A DNA stretch of 64,000 bases from CAWAMR01 sp963783095 (GCA_963783095.1 CAWAMR010000008.1:620001-684000), one strand, 5' to 3'; positions 20,150 through 32,167 are shown, numbered from the stretch's first letter. The notes: a model not told the origin generated them from the sequence alone. Numbers and translations: made by a program.

Positions 20150-22124
20150 ATGCAAGCAGCACTGACTTCAAAGTTGACAATAGCAGTTATGGCACTGTGC
20201 TTCATGAAGACCGACTGCCCGGCCCAGACCATCATTGACTCGGATTTTTCGAAGGGCAAATTTACCGATCTGGGGTGGAAAGTGAAAGGCGACTGGGATG
20301 CCTACGCTTATCCAAAGGGAGGGGACAAAAACCCCGGAGTTGTGGCCCGGTTTGCGGCTCGTAAGCCCAATGGCTCTCTGGCCAAGCAGTTCGCCGAAAT
20401 CAAAAATCCCAAGAAGCTCACGCTCTCTCTGAATTACGGCTGGGGTTGGGGCGATGCAAACCAAGGGCGCAGACTCGGTGTCGTTCATGTTCTTGGATCC
20501 CAAGGACAACGGCTATGTCTTCAGGATCTGCCGCACCAAGGCAAAATGGGCGGTGCAATGGGCCAAGGTTGCCAATGGTACCGACCCGAAGGATCGGATC
20601 TGGGCTTCCGAGGAAATTGACGCTACCCACCCTTCCGTTCGCGATGGCGGCGGCCTGTGCCACCTGACGATCGACCGCGACTCCACCGGCTCCTGGAGCA
20701 TCGCCGGCAAAGACTGGAACAATGGTGCTGGGGCATCGGTGAGGTTCAATGACAACACAACGAGTTCGTTTAGCCAACTGGTGCTGTTGGGAACCGAGAA
20801 CTTCGACGAGCAAGTTTTCAACAAGATCGTCTTGAACATTCCCTCGGCTGGCCCAACAACCGCTATCCAGGTGACCGATTTCCTCAATAGTATCGGCATT
20901 GTCACCACCTTTCCCGACCGGGGACAACCACTCCCCAAGACGGTCGAGATGGTCAAATACGCCGGGTTCCGTTGGGTGCGAGGCGGCATTGAAGGGCTTT
21001 CCGCCGACGGCCCCACGACCATAAAAACCTTTCTCGACCTCCACAAACAAACCGGCGTCCGCTTCAGTTGGGGCCTGGTCAGCGGTGGCACCGATCTCAA
21101 GAAACTCATCGAAACAGCCAAGCCTCTCGCTGCTGCTGATGCCCTGCTCGCCTTTGAGGGCAACAACGAACCGAATAACTGGGGTGTCACCTATCAAGGG
21201 GTGAAAGGCGGAGGCAAAGCGCCCTCGTGGCAAGCGGTCGCCAAGCTACAACGAGACTTATACACTGCCGTCAAGAACGATCCTGCGTTGAAGAAATACC
21301 CCGTTTGGTCGATTAGCGAAGGTGGTGCTGAGGTAGATAACGTCGGATTGCAGTTTCTAACCATCCCCAAGGGGGCCGGGACTTCGATGCCCGAAGGGAC
21401 AAAGTACGCCGACAGCGCCAATGTTCACAACTATATCTACCATCCGAACTCGGCCGGCTTGGCCGACAACAAAACGTGGAATGCGGCCGATCCTACATCC
21501 GCTTGCAAAGTCGATGGCTTGTTCGGCAATTATGGCAAGACCTGGGCCAAGCACTTTCGCGGCTATTCCGAGAGCGAACTCCTCACCTTACCACGAGTGA
21601 CCACGGAGACCGGCTGCACGGTCGACAAAACCATCACGGAAGAGATCCAAGCCTTGAACCTTCTCACCATGTATCTGGACCAGTTCAAGAGGGGCTGGAG
21701 CCATACTGCTGTCTACCTGTTGCGAGATCGCACGGATGAAGGCGGCAATCAATCATTCGGGTTTTTCAAGGCAGACTACAAGCCCCGCAAGGCCGCTGGA
21801 TATTTGCACAACTTCACAACCATTTTGTCGGACCCAGATGTACTCGCTAAACCGGGTCAACTGAACTACTCCATCGCGGAGCAGCCTGCGACCATGCACG
21901 ATATGCTTCTCCAAAAGAGCGACGGCACGTTTGAGCTTATCGTGTGGAATGAGCGGGTAAAGGGTTCCGATGATGTGACAGTTCAATTGGGTGCCACATT
22001 TCCGACCGTGAAAGTCTACGATCCGACGATCGGCATAGAACCGGTTCGAACACTGGCCGGCGTCGATCGCCTCAAGTTGACTTTGAGCGATCATCCGTTG
22101 ATTATCGCAATTGCGCCGAAGTAA
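20150..22124 (+). CDS. secreted glycoside-hydrolase-like protein (clan GH-A fold), one frameshift
   Basis: Start ATG at 20150; signal peptide MQAALTSKLTIAVMALCFMKTDCPAQ. The first 100 residues are a beta-rich domain (TIIDSDFSKGKFTDLGWKVKGDWDAYAY), then the frame shifts near 20455. From about residue 230 a TIM-barrel-like part follows: GIVTTFPDRGQPLPKTVEMVKYAGFRWVRGG, then FEGNNEPNNWG with the NEP signature of the clan GH-A acid/base Glu, and RVTTETGCTVD, which suits the nucleophile Glu. The last about 90 residues form a small beta domain. Exact GH family not assigned. The stop at 22124 is followed within 5 bases by the palindromic repeat array. Confidence 0.7.
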
Positions 22125-22146
22125 GGCGAGCGGCAGAAAAAGATTT

Positions 22147-22358
22147 CCGCTTACTTCGTGCGCGGCTCTCGCCGATTCGCTAAAGAGCCGCGCACGAAGT
22201 AAGCGGTTGCTCGCCGATTCGCTGAAGAGCCGCGCACGAAGTAAGCGGTTGCTCGCCGATTCGCTGAAGAGCCGCGCACGAAGTAAGCGGTTGCTCGCCG
22301 ATTCGCTGAAGAGCCGCGCACGAAGTAAGCGGTTGCTCGCCGATTCGCTGAAGAGCCG
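22147..22358. repeat. palindrome plus 42-bp tandem half-repeats
   Basis: A full 60-bp palindrome at 22147-22206, same element as at 14124, is followed by tandem 42-bp units starting at 22207, 22249, 22291 and 22333 (the last partial, to about 22358). Each unit is one TTGCTCGCCGATTCGCTGAA spacer plus one palindrome arm. 42 is a multiple of three, so both strands stay open and would encode 14-residue repeats. Confidence 0.9.
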
Positions 22359-22374
22359 ACAGAGACTATGTCTG

Positions 22375-22656
22375 ATGCAGCGCTGGGCAGCGGGCGACAT
22401 GGTCAACGGAGGCTACGGCGGCGACTTGTTCAACGAGGTGCTGCAACCATTCCTGGAGATGATTCCACCCGATCGCGCTGCAGCTATTGCGCTCAAAACC
22501 GCAGAGGAAGTGGATGCGTTTCTTTTGGCGGAATCCGACGAGGTAGTAGACATGGCGTTGGCGCGGCCCGATCGCCCGAATCTGGATCGCGGCAGCCATC
22601 GCGAGTATCATCTCGATCGGATAGAACAGGCACTGATTGATGCAGGGTATAGCTGA
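22375..22656 (+). pseudogene. 3' remnant of an unknown gene downstream of the repeats
   Basis: The segment MQRWAAGDMVNGGYGGDLFNEVLQPFLEMIPPDRAAAIALKTAEEVDAFLLAESDEVVDMALARPDRP has normal protein composition, unlike the basic repeat translation fused in front of it. It reads as the C-terminal end of a small helical protein whose 5' end was replaced by the repeat array. The ATG at 22375 has no clear ribosome binding site. Family not recognised. Confidence 0.4.
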
Positions 22657-22738
22657 ACCTGGATCGCATTTGATCGAACCGGCGGTATTCAATCACACTT
22701 GTCTTACCGAATTGTTCTTATCTCATGGAGTAGCGAAC

Positions 22739-23386
22739 ATGCGTTTCTATTTGTTCCCTCTGTCGTTCCTTTCGCTGCTTGTATCAGCGGCGTTTGCCGA
22801 TGAAGCAGAGCACAAGGCAATAGGGTTCGTTCAGCGCCTGGGTGGCACCGTTGAGCTTGACGACAAGGCCAAAGGTAAGCCGATTGTCCGTGTGGACTTG
22901 GAATTCAAAGACCTTACCGACGCGGGTATGAAAGAACTCGTTCCCTTCAAACACTTGAAGGATCTTCAGATCAGCAGTACAAAGGTAACGGATGCGGGTC
23001 TGAAGGAGGTGGCGACCTTCAAGGAGTTGAAGTCAATCTCCATCGCGCACACAAAGGTAACCGACGCGGGTCTGAAGGAACTTACCGGTCTGAAGGAATT
23101 AGTGTGGCTCGACCTCGATTTCACTCTGGTGACCGATGTGGGGCTGAAGCAATTGACTGGACTTAAGCAATTGGAGTATCTGTACCTATCGAACACCAAG
23201 GTGACGGATGCCGGACTGAAGGAACTGGCCACCATGAAGCAGTTGCAATTGATCTGGCTTCGCGGAACGCACGTAACAGATGCTGGTATCAAAGAATTGG
23301 AAAAAGCACTTCCGAAGTGTGGAATCGCTGCTCCGCTCCCAGAGGCTGAACCAGTTCGGGAGAAGAAAGACGTCAAAAGCAAATGA
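22739..23386 (+). CDS. secreted leucine-rich-repeat protein
   Basis: ATG at 22739, chosen because it starts a clean signal peptide (MRFYLFPLSFLSLLVSAAFA); the open frame upstream is not protein-like. 215 residues with about six repeats of the form LKxLxxLxLxxTKVTDAGLKEL, the TDAGL class of bacterial LRR common in planctomycetes. The tail is polar and Lys/Glu rich (VREKKDVKSK). Probably an extracytoplasmic binding protein; partner unknown. Confidence 0.85.
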   Translation: MRFYLFPLSFLSLLVSAAFADEAEHKAIGFVQRLGGTVELDDKAKGKPIVRVDLEFKDLTDAGMKELVPFKHLKDLQISSTKVTDAGLKEVATFKELKSISIAHTKVTDAGLKELTGLKELVWLDLDFTLVTDVGLKQLTGLKQLEYLYLSNTKVTDAGLKELATMKQLQLIWLRGTHVTDAGIKELEKALPKCGIAAPLPEAEPVREKKDVKSK

Positions 23387-23719
23387 AGGCAGATTTGTCG
23401 CCGAGATTTCCACCGGATGGGTAAGACCATGGAAAGTAAAGAAAACGTACAATTCGTTCAATTCGACTGCGACGAGGAACCACCGCCAAAGGGCATAATG
23501 GCCATTTCAAGACCTGCCTCACGTCCTCGGCAGCAGATTCCGGACATGCCTCACGGCCAATCGGGTTTCCAATCTTTTGACTGCGATGCAGTTGATCTCC
23601 TCCCCGAAACGAAAGCCACGCCCCGCCCGCAACGTCGGGATCTGGGAAGTATGTGAACTACCACGTGTTGGCTTCGATCTAATCACTACGAAAAAGTCAG
23701 AGAGTCAGAGAACTGCCCG
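23387..23719. other. intergenic with a weak small ORF
   Basis: About 330 bases. A 79-codon frame at 23417-23656 contains MESKENVQFVQFDCDEEPPPKG and a Pro/Arg-rich tail. No motif, no clear ribosome binding site; I do not call it a gene. Confidence 0.4.
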
Positions 23720-24229
23720 ATGACATCGTTTCTCTTTTGGAACATCATGAATAATGACCTACGGACGTTGGTAACCAGCGCCGTCGTCGAGCGAGACATA
23801 GATATTCTGCTGCTCACGGAGTCCAGGGTCAAGGACAGAGTCCAACACCGGCTCGTCATCATTGCTCCCGCCTACAACGGTTACCGCTACACGCTGATCA
23901 CGGCACTTCATCACCCCGACTTCTTTTACCCAGCTGAGGTACGCGCCAATGCCTTGGCGAAGAAAGTGCGTCGGGAAGAGCCGTTTATTCCGCGAGTGCT
24001 TTATGATACGGTTTATCCAAATGCCAACAGTGACGATGAAATGCAGGCTCTTGTAAGGGACGCGTTACAATCCGAAGATACAAAGGCTGTAATCCTCTCG
24101 CTCATCGCCAAGAGTAACGAAGCGCGAATAGCTCCATTTCCGCCCACTCAAAGGCGCACAGACAATGCCGACCCATCTGGGGAAACCCAACCACCCGACT
24201 CCAAAAAGGAACCGAATCCGAACGATTGA
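23720..24229 (+). CDS. chimeric ORF: nuclease-like N-terminus fused to an unrelated C-terminus
   Basis: The first about 35 residues (MTSFLFWNIMNNDL ... VVERDIDILLLTES) match the opening of endonuclease/exonuclease/phosphatase-fold proteins: FLFWNI strand, then an ILLLTE strand that carries the metal-binding Glu. From residue about 40 the text changes (VQHRLVIIAPAYNGYRYTLITALHHPDFFYPAEV ... QALVRDALQSEDTKAVILSLIAKSNE), which looks like a small helical planctomycete hypothetical. The nuclease core (the DH and SDH motifs) is absent. Probably a deletion fusion between two neighbouring genes. Convergent with the caspase gene. Confidence 0.5.
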   Translation: MTSFLFWNIMNNDLRTLVTSAVVERDIDILLLTESRVKDRVQHRLVIIAPAYNGYRYTLITALHHPDFFYPAEVRANALAKKVRREEPFIPRVLYDTVYPNANSDDEMQALVRDALQSEDTKAVILSLIAKSNEARIAPFPPTQRRTDNADPSGETQPPDSKKEPNPND

Positions 24230-24247
24230 AACCTCCTGTTTTCGGCG

Positions 24248-27200
24248 CTATGGTTTAGTCAGCGCGAACGGCTTCAAATTTGGCGACCGACCTAATGTCG
24301 GATTCTGGTCGCCTCCGCTGAGTTGCTGCACCCGCGCTACCGCGTAAGCCGCGGCCTCGTGAATGAACACGAATCCATCCTTGTTGAAGTCGGCCTTGCC
24401 CGTTAATCCTTCCACTAACCCCAACGTGAAAAAACCCGCCTTCGTTTCCGTGCTTTCCAACGAAGACTCGCTCCCTAACGACGAACATAAGACCACCACA
24501 CCGCAATCGTCGGTAAGCAAGTCTCGAACCAGATTGTCCGCCTGGCCGGCCTGAAATGATTCCGCTGCCGCTCCCGAATGGCAGGCGTCGAAGATCGCCA
24601 CCACCTTGCCCTTCATGTTCGAAAGCTTCTGCTTCACAATGTCGCCCGAGACACCCGTCCTTCGCAAGATTCGCCCCACATCCACCGGTACCAGGTAGAA
24701 GTTGTCGCTGATATCCTTGCCTCCGTGCCCGGAGAAAAAGAAGATCCCAACATCGCGCGCCGTCATGCTCGTTTCCAACCAGTTGAGTCCATCCAGAATG
24801 TTCTTTTTGGTGGCGTCCTTGTTCAGAACCACCTTCATCTGGACCTTGCTGAAAACTGATTTGGTCTTCTCTTGCAACACTTTCGATATCGCCATTGCAT
24901 CCGGGGCGGCGAAGTTGAGTTTCATTCTGCCGGGATAATCGTTCACTCCAACGGCAAATACGAACAGGTTCGGCAGCTTGGTATCTCCCGTCAACTGCAC
25001 GACATCGACCGGGGCCGACAGCCCCTTGCTGACCTCGGATTCCGCTTGAACGTGCATGGTATGCCTGCCCACCGGCACCGCTACCTTCCACACCATTTGC
25101 ACCGCACCGAGTTGCGGTTTCTCGATCGTCCTCAGTCCAAGCTGACCATCGTATGGCCTACCGTCCAGCAGCAGCCGAAGTGCGCGTACCGGATAGTTGC
25201 CGGTGCTCACTGCCGTTGCTTTGACCTCAATCGTCGGCTCCTTGAGCGCAACGTCGCCGGAAATTGTCAGCGGCGATGTGATCTGCACTCTCGGGGGCAA
25301 TACCTGCGTCAAATTGACGGCATTGATGGGCCGATTTCGCTCGCGCATCGCGAGCACCATTGCATCGCGAACTCCCCTTGGCGCGAAACAGATTCTTGAT
25401 GACCTCCGGCTGGAACAACGACGGTCGAAACTGAATGGCCGGGTAATAGGTGCCCACTTTGTCGATGCCGTTGTTCATCTGCCAGCCCATGAGCCGTTCG
25501 CCGTTGGCCGATGCGGAGTAATAGCCCTCCGGCGTCCAGGCGATCCACTCTCGACCCGCAAAGAACAAGGACAAGATCGGATCGACCTTGTCGGGGTTCC
25601 AGATGCGAATGGTTTGATCGGTGGAGCCGGTCGCGAAGGAGTCGCCGTTCGGATACGGAGCACATGCGGTAATCAAGCCGGTATGACCGATGAAGCTGCG
25701 AACCATTTTCTTCTGCTTGAGATCGACCATGTAAAGCCCAAACGAACCGCCGACCACGAGCCGATCGTTGCCCAGGAGAGTGGCGGAATAGAGGCGTTCC
25801 TCCTTGCTGTCGGATTGAAACGTGTAATAATCCTGGCCCTGGATTTTTACCTTGATGTGGTAAAAGTCAGGCTGCTCGATCGTGTAATTTTGCAGCTTGT
25901 CGAGAGCGGTTAGCGCACGCTCCGGGAGTTTGACGAACTCCATTGCTTCCAGACTAAAACTCCTCGTTAAAGCTCGGCGCGGTGGAACGGCGGTACCGCG
26001 ATTGAGGTTGCCCCAGACAATACTCTTGCCGTCGATGGTCGAAGCAATGGCCCATACTGTTTTGCCGGCACCTTGAATACGCTGGACGACTGTCCCATCG
26101 CTGGTATTCCAGATAAAGGTCTCGTTTTCATCTCCTCCGGTGCTCGCGGCCAGCGCAGTATCGCGCGACAAGCTGACGTGCTGAACGGTGTTGCTATGGC
26201 CGATGAACTCGATGCGGGGCTTACCCTGGGCGATATTGACGATCCCCGCCGCGCCGGTGAAAGCGACGCCGCCATACAGTATCTCTTTGCCGTCCTTGCT
26301 ATAAGCAATGGAGAATGGTTGAGTAGTTGCCAGTTTACCGTTCCGGCGTTGGGCCAGTGCGTCGTGCTCGATCGTTTGCAAAGGTTCACCGGTGCTGGAC
26401 CAGATGCGGATGGTGCCATCAACGCCGCCGGTAGCCAGAGACTTGCCATCCGGATTCCAGGCCACGCTGAAGACCGGGCCTTTGTGCCCGCGAAGTTCCT
26501 TGAACTGGACTTTTCCGTTGGGAGCATCCCAGATACGAGCGGTGCCGTCCTGCGACGCTGTCGCCAGACGACCATCGATTGGATGAAAAACGACCTGCGA
26601 CACGGGACCGGCATGACCCTCCAATCGAACAACCACCTGACCGGTCTTTACCTGGGTAACCAATGCCCTTTGATCGAGAGCGCTGGAAGCCAGCCATTCC
26701 CCGTTCGGAGAGAACATCAGCGAAGTGAGTATGTTGCGATGACCTTGAAGGATTTTTTCGACCTGGTAGGTCTCTAGAGAAACCAGATAGACCATAACTC
26801 CCTTCGCGCCGCGATCCATTGGAATTCCGCTCACGGCGAGCTTCTTGCCGTCGGGCGATATAGCCGCAGCGGATAAACTCCCTTCTTCGCCGGGTCCATT
26901 GGGCATAAGGATTGTCTTGACCGACTCACCGGTACCGACATCCCAGATACGGATCGATTTGTCTGCCGAAACCGTAATGAGTTGCTTCCCATCGGGAGTG
27001 AAGAGAACCTTCCTGACACTCGAAGCATGGCCGCCTGGATCCAAAACCAGGATGGGCCGTTTGTCTGGAGGAGGCAGCGGGGGAATCTCGAAGTTTTCAT
27101 CGATCTTGCGAACAGCCAGTTTCGGATCGGGAGCCGGTGGCGGATCATCTTCCGGCTCGGGCTGCGGAATCTTTTCCTTTGGCAGGGGCGGCGGGACTTT

Positions 27201-27675
27201 CGGATCCTGTTTCAGCATGGGCCGGGGCGTTTCAACTTTCGGTTTGGCTGGAGCAGTATTGGTTGGAGGCGTGTTATCTACCACGTCCTTCGATTTGCTT
27301 TTCTTGCCGGTACTGAGCGCGACAACAAGGATCACAACTCCCAGAACCGCGCCGCCGATCGAGAGTCCGAGCCACAGAGGGAAGAATGATTTTTGGGCGC
27401 AGCTTTCTTCTTGCGTCGAACGGGTTCATCGTCTTCATCGCGCGAACTGGACCTGCGTGGAGTTTTCTTTGCCGGCTTGCGCTCGAAGTCGAGATCATCA
27501 TCGTCATCGCGTTGCGGGGCGGGGCAGATTTTTTCTTTCGGACTGGCGTCTCGTCGTCGTCAACCATTTCGGGCTTGAAAATCTCGCCACACTTAAGACA
27601 CTGGACCGTTTTGGCCGAGGAATTCTTGATCGGAACAGTTGCATCACACTCAGGGCAAATACACTTTGGTGACAT
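24248..27675 (-). CDS. zinc ribbon-TM-WD40-caspase protein, frameshifted
   Basis: ATG at 27675. Order: N-terminal zinc ribbon (CPEC ... CLKCGEIFKPE); an acidic/basic linker crossing two frame changes (near 27520 and 27340); a membrane segment GAVLGVVILVVALSTG; a Pro-rich stretch; a WD40 propeller of about 7-9 blades (VLFTPDGKQLITVSADKSIRIWDV and so on); then, after a frame change near 25365, a caspase-like (peptidase C14) domain with FVFAVGVNDYPG, FFFSGHGG (catalytic His) and IFDACHSG (catalytic Cys), ending with an EF-hand-like DFNKDGFV. The propeller and protease would lie on the far side of the membrane from the zinc ribbon. Propeller-fused metacaspases are known in planctomycetes; substrate unknown. 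Confidence 0.82.
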
Positions 27676-27911
27676 GGTTCGCGTGTCCTCTCGGAAATTC
27701 GAGGAAGGTGCAAGGGTTTGGACTGTTATTGCGAGTCGGAATCGGAAGCCTTTACGGTTTAACGTTCACTCTCAACCATCCTTGATGGAGGCGATTCGCC
27801 TCTGCGCTTTGCTGAACATGAGATTCAATTGAAAGACGATTGTCCGCTATGGATGATGTGCGGTCAATGACCAAATGCGCTTTTCTTAGTTGGATCGATC
27901 CACCCGAAAAA

Positions 27912-27986
27912 ACAAAAGCGGCGGTAAAGCGCTGCACTCCAAAGCGGCACCCAAGTTGGAGTGCAGCGCTTTACCGCCGCTTTTGT
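27912..27986. repeat. perfect 31-bp inverted repeat, 13-bp loop
   Basis: Arms at 27912-27942 and 27956-27986 are exact reverse complements, beginning ACAAAAGCGGCGGTAAAGCG. It lies between the 5' end of the caspase gene and the 3' end of the kinase-WD40 gene. It could form a terminator-like hairpin in either direction, or be a small non-autonomous element. The remaining bases between 27676 and 28148 show no gene. Confidence 0.9.
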
Positions 27987-28148
27987 CGGCCTAAATCGGA
28001 GCCGGGTCCTCTCGCGGCGGTGGGACTTGCGGCTTCGAGACAGCGAAGGGAACCTTTAAACTTGATCAATGCCTTCGACTCAGACAATTCCCCAAGCACA
28101 TTCGGGTTGGCAGGATCGATGGCCCACTGAGTAAAAGTGACGCGTGAA

Positions 28149-31100
28149 CTACCTAGCCGCTCCCGATGCTAGATCGCCGACCAACGCCCAGTATTGAAAC
28201 TGCGCTGCCTGAACATTTCCTTGCTGCATCGACTCACGGATTTCGTTTTCCCGCCACTTCCGAACATCGGCGGGGCTCGCCGTGAACTCTTGCGGGTAAC
28301 GCGATTTCAGGTCGTTCCAGAGAGCGGACAATTCCGCAGGCATGAGTGGCGTAATCGCCCCGGTTTCATCGCAACGGTGTGCCGACAAGATTTGCGCAGG
28401 CCGACGATGTCTGCCGAAGGTCGGGCGTCGGGAGTGAGGTTCCATTTACTCACATGCGCGATTGGATTGGAGAGAGCGCCAAGCGAATACGCCGTGAGCG
28501 CCCGGCTTCCGTCCGGGGAAAACGCCACGCTCTTCACTCGATCGGCGTGAGTAAGTGAAGGGGAAAGGGGGATGCCGGTGACCGCATCCCACAATCGGGC
28601 CGTTGCGTCCCAACTCCCCGTGAGCAACTGTTGTTCATCGGATGAGAATGATACCCCTGTAATCCGGTTTGCGTGCTGAAGCGGCGGCGACACGGGGCTG
28701 CCGGTTCGAGCGTCCCAGATGCGCGTGCTGTATAATCCTCTCCTATCGTGATGACCCGCTCGCCGGTTGGGGAAAACGCGACGGCCTGGACAAACCTTTC
28801 CACTTGCATGGGAGGCACGATTTGTTGGCCTGTTCGAACGTCCCAGATTCGGGCCGTTAAACCGCCTGCGCTGATGGCACGACGACTGTCTGGGGCAAAA
28901 GCAACCGACACGATATTATCTTCGCTGCTGTTGCCATGCTCCTGAAATCGCGATACGGCTTTGCCGCTGCCGACATCCCAGATGACCGCCGTTTTGTCGC
29001 CGCTCCCCGTGATGACCAGCCGGCTGTCGGGAGAGAACGCGCATGCCCCGACCACGTCGCTGTGTTCCAGGGGCGGAGTCGCCGCGCTCCACTGACTGCA
29101 TCCCAGAGCGTTGCTGCTCGGTTCCCGCCGGAGACGACCCAGCGTCCGTCGGGACTGAAGTCGAGCGAATGGGAAGGATCCTTGAGCGGAACGGGTCCAC
29201 CCGTCAGGCGTTGGCCTGTCTCCGCGTCCCAAACGTGGATATTCCGTTCGTCGCCGCCGCTGGCAACGCGACGCCCGTCCTTACAGAACGCCGCCAAGTA
29301 GACGCGGCCCTGATGCGGCAGTGGCGGCGTCACCGGTCGTTCGGTTTCCACGTCCCAGACTCGTGCGGTCAGGAAGCCCCCAAGGAATACCCGGCGACGA
29401 TCCGGCGAAAACACCATGGGAAGCACGAAATCATGGATGGAAGGGGTGTCGTTGCGCAGGGCGTGGGCAGGTGCCCCGCTCACGGCGGCCAAGTCCCACA
29501 CGCTCACCACGTCGCTGCAAGTGAGGAACTGTCGGCCGTCGGGAGTGAATGAAGCGAAATGAACCGGCCGAGCGTGTTGAAGTGGAAGCGAAAGCGCCTT
29601 GCCGGTATGCATGTCCCAGACCCGCGCAGTTTTGTCGTAGCTCAAGGTCAAGACGCGCCGATGGTCGGGAGAGGAGACCACTTCAAAAACTGCTGCCCCG
29701 TGCCGTAGCGGGGGAACTACCTCCTGATGGCTGTTCGCATCCCAGATCCGCGCAGTTGTCGAGGCTTGCGGTCATTATCAACTTGCCGTCGCTTGCATAA
29801 GCGATGGAATTGATCGAGCCGTTATGTCGCAGCAGGTCTCCGATTTGTCGACCGTTGCCGGCGTCCCAAACCCGTACAGACCTGTCTTTGCACCCGGTTG
29901 CGATGCGGCGGCCATCCGGCGAAAAGACCGCCACCTCGACATAGTCGTCGTGCTTGAGCTTGAGCAACTCCTTGCCGGACGCCGCGTCCCAAACTCGGGC
30001 CGTAGAGTCGCAACTCGCAGTCACTATTCGCGTGCCGTCCGGGGAAAAGGCGACATCTGTCAACTGCATTCCACTGTGACTCATGGGTTCCCCAATGGGC
30101 CTTCCCGTTTTCGCGTCCCACACCTGTGCCCCTCCCCACTGAGGCATCGTCACGACTCGACGACCATCCGGAGAGAAGGCACCACGATGGACGGAGTGTT
30201 TGTGCCGGAGAACGTCGCCAACCCGTTCTCCGCTGCGAGCGTCCCAGATTTGGGCGGTTGTGTCGTCGCTGCACGTCAGGGCCAATTGACCGTCCGGCGA
30301 GAACGCCACTCTGAAGATCGGCCCGGCATGCTTTTTTGCGAATGCGACCGATCGCCTAGTTTTCGAGTCCCATATCTGGACCGCTCCATCGAACGATCCG
30401 ATCAAGATGTAACGACCGTCGGGCGAAAAGACGGCAACTGGTCGCCATTGGGGAATAATGGTCTCCAGACCGCACGCGGAAGGGGAATACTTGCGGTATA
30501 GGGCGAACTGTGTTCGCGCCATGTTCACCGCTTGGGGGCTTTCCGCGGCGATAGCAAGGCTCTGCGTCATCTTGAGCAACCCTAGGTGCAGGCTCCCTGA
30601 GTCAGCTAGCTTGACTCCCTCAGCTGCATGGATCAGCCCCAGTAGGCGGTGGGCCTTCTGGACCGCTTGCTTCTCTGCTGCCTCGCTTATCTTGGCCTTG
30701 GTCGCTTCCTCGACGGCATGAGCGGATTCAAGCTTGGCGTGAATCGACTCCCGCTCCGCTCGTTCTTGTTGCTGCGAGGCTACATCCAGCGCCGATTCCG
30801 CTCGAATGAGCCCCAGCGTGGTGCCCACAATCCCGGCGGTGAGCGTCGCCAATACGACCACCGACGCGGTAACTGCCCCTCGATGCTTACGTACAAATTT
30901 CCGCAGACGATAACTCATGCTTGGGGGAACGGCCTGTACCGGCCCCCCTGTCAGATAGTGCTGGATATCGACCGCGAACGCTGCAGCCGTCTCGTACCGA
31001 CGCGTGCGGTCCTTCTCCAGCGCCTTCATCACTACCCAGTCCAGCTCATTTCGCAACAGACCGGTCAGCTTCTTTGGCTCCGTGTTCCGGTTCGCTGCCA

Positions 31101-32097
31101 AGGTCGGCAACGCATCCGCCGTGCTCAGCTTTGTACTCGGACGCGGCGGCTCGACTTCACGCACCACTCGCAGCATCTCCATCAACCCCGCCTTCTCCAG
31201 ATCCTTTTTGGTGAACGGCGTTGAACCCACCAACAACTCGTACAGGAGAACTCCCAACGAATAGAGGTCGGAACGCGTGTCGATGTCGAGGTTGTTGAAC
31301 GTGGCTTGCTCCGGCGACATGTACTGCGGCGTTCCGATCACCGTGCCGAAACCGGTGTGGTACGTCAGTTCCGTCAATGGCTGGCCGATCGCCTTGGCCA
31401 CTCCGAAGTCGATCACCTTGGGGACCGGGCGGTCGTCGTACAGAGCCACCAGGACGTTGGACGGCTTGATGTCTCGGTGGATGATCCCCTTCTGGTGGGC
31501 GTGTTGAATAGCTTGGCACACCGGCAGAAATAACTCCAGCCGCTCGCGGACGCCAAGACGGTGAGCGTCGCAGTACTGGGTGATCGGCACTCCTTTCACC
31601 AGGTCCATCACGAAGAACTGTCGACCGTCCGTCGTCTCGCCGCCATCGAGAACGCGGGCGATGTTCGGGTGGTCCATCAGAGCCAGGGCCTGGCGCTCGG
31701 CTTCGAATCGGGCCAACACTGCCTTCGAATTCATCCCTGGCTTGATGAGTTTGATTGCCACCATCCGTTTGACCGGCTCCAATTGCCGGGCCATCCACAC
31801 GCTGCCCATCCCTCCTTCGCCGATCTCCTCCAGAAGTGTGTATCGGTTGATGAGCGTCATGCCGGCTTCCGTCTGGGGAACGTGTGGTCCTGTGGACGGG
31901 AGCGCCCCGAGGTGGGGGCCCGTCGCCGACCGCAGCATGCTCGCCGGCTCGGCGTGGGCGGCCAGGAGTTGCTCCACTTCCGACCGCAGTGCGGCGTTCG
32001 ATCCACACGCTTCCGCAAGGTATGCCGTGCGTTCGCCCTCCGGCAACTCAGCCGCCGTAAGAAAAATATCCCGAACACGCTTCGAATCGATCGACAT
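28149..32097 (-). CDS. Ser/Thr kinase-TM-coiled coil-WD40 protein, frameshifted
   Basis: ATG at 32097. The intact kinase domain has YTLLEEIGEGGMGSVW, VAIKLIKPG, IIHRDIKPSNVLV, VIDFGVAK and GTPQYMSPEQ, ending RRYETAAAFAVDIQHYL. A membrane helix (VTASVVVLATLTAGIVGTTLGLI, residue about 420-442) and a coiled coil follow, then WD40 blades. The propeller is cut by about five frame changes (near 29690, 29100, 28720, 28540, 28400) but each blade continues in the next frame to WRENEIRESMQQGNVQAAQFQYW at the end. A standard planctomycete sensor layout: kinase inside, propeller outside. ECF sigma gene 70 bases upstream. Confidence 0.85.
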
Positions 32098-32167
32098 CCA
32101 ACCGACCTCTTTCGCTCGTGGGCGAGCTTGCCTTTGTTTTCATCGTTCGAGCCGTGCCTGCGAACAA

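Noticed and set aside
22207..22358. Regular 42-bp repeats resembling a CRISPR array
   Set aside because: Units are contiguous with no unique spacers, and they are arms of a known local palindrome. No cas genes are nearby.
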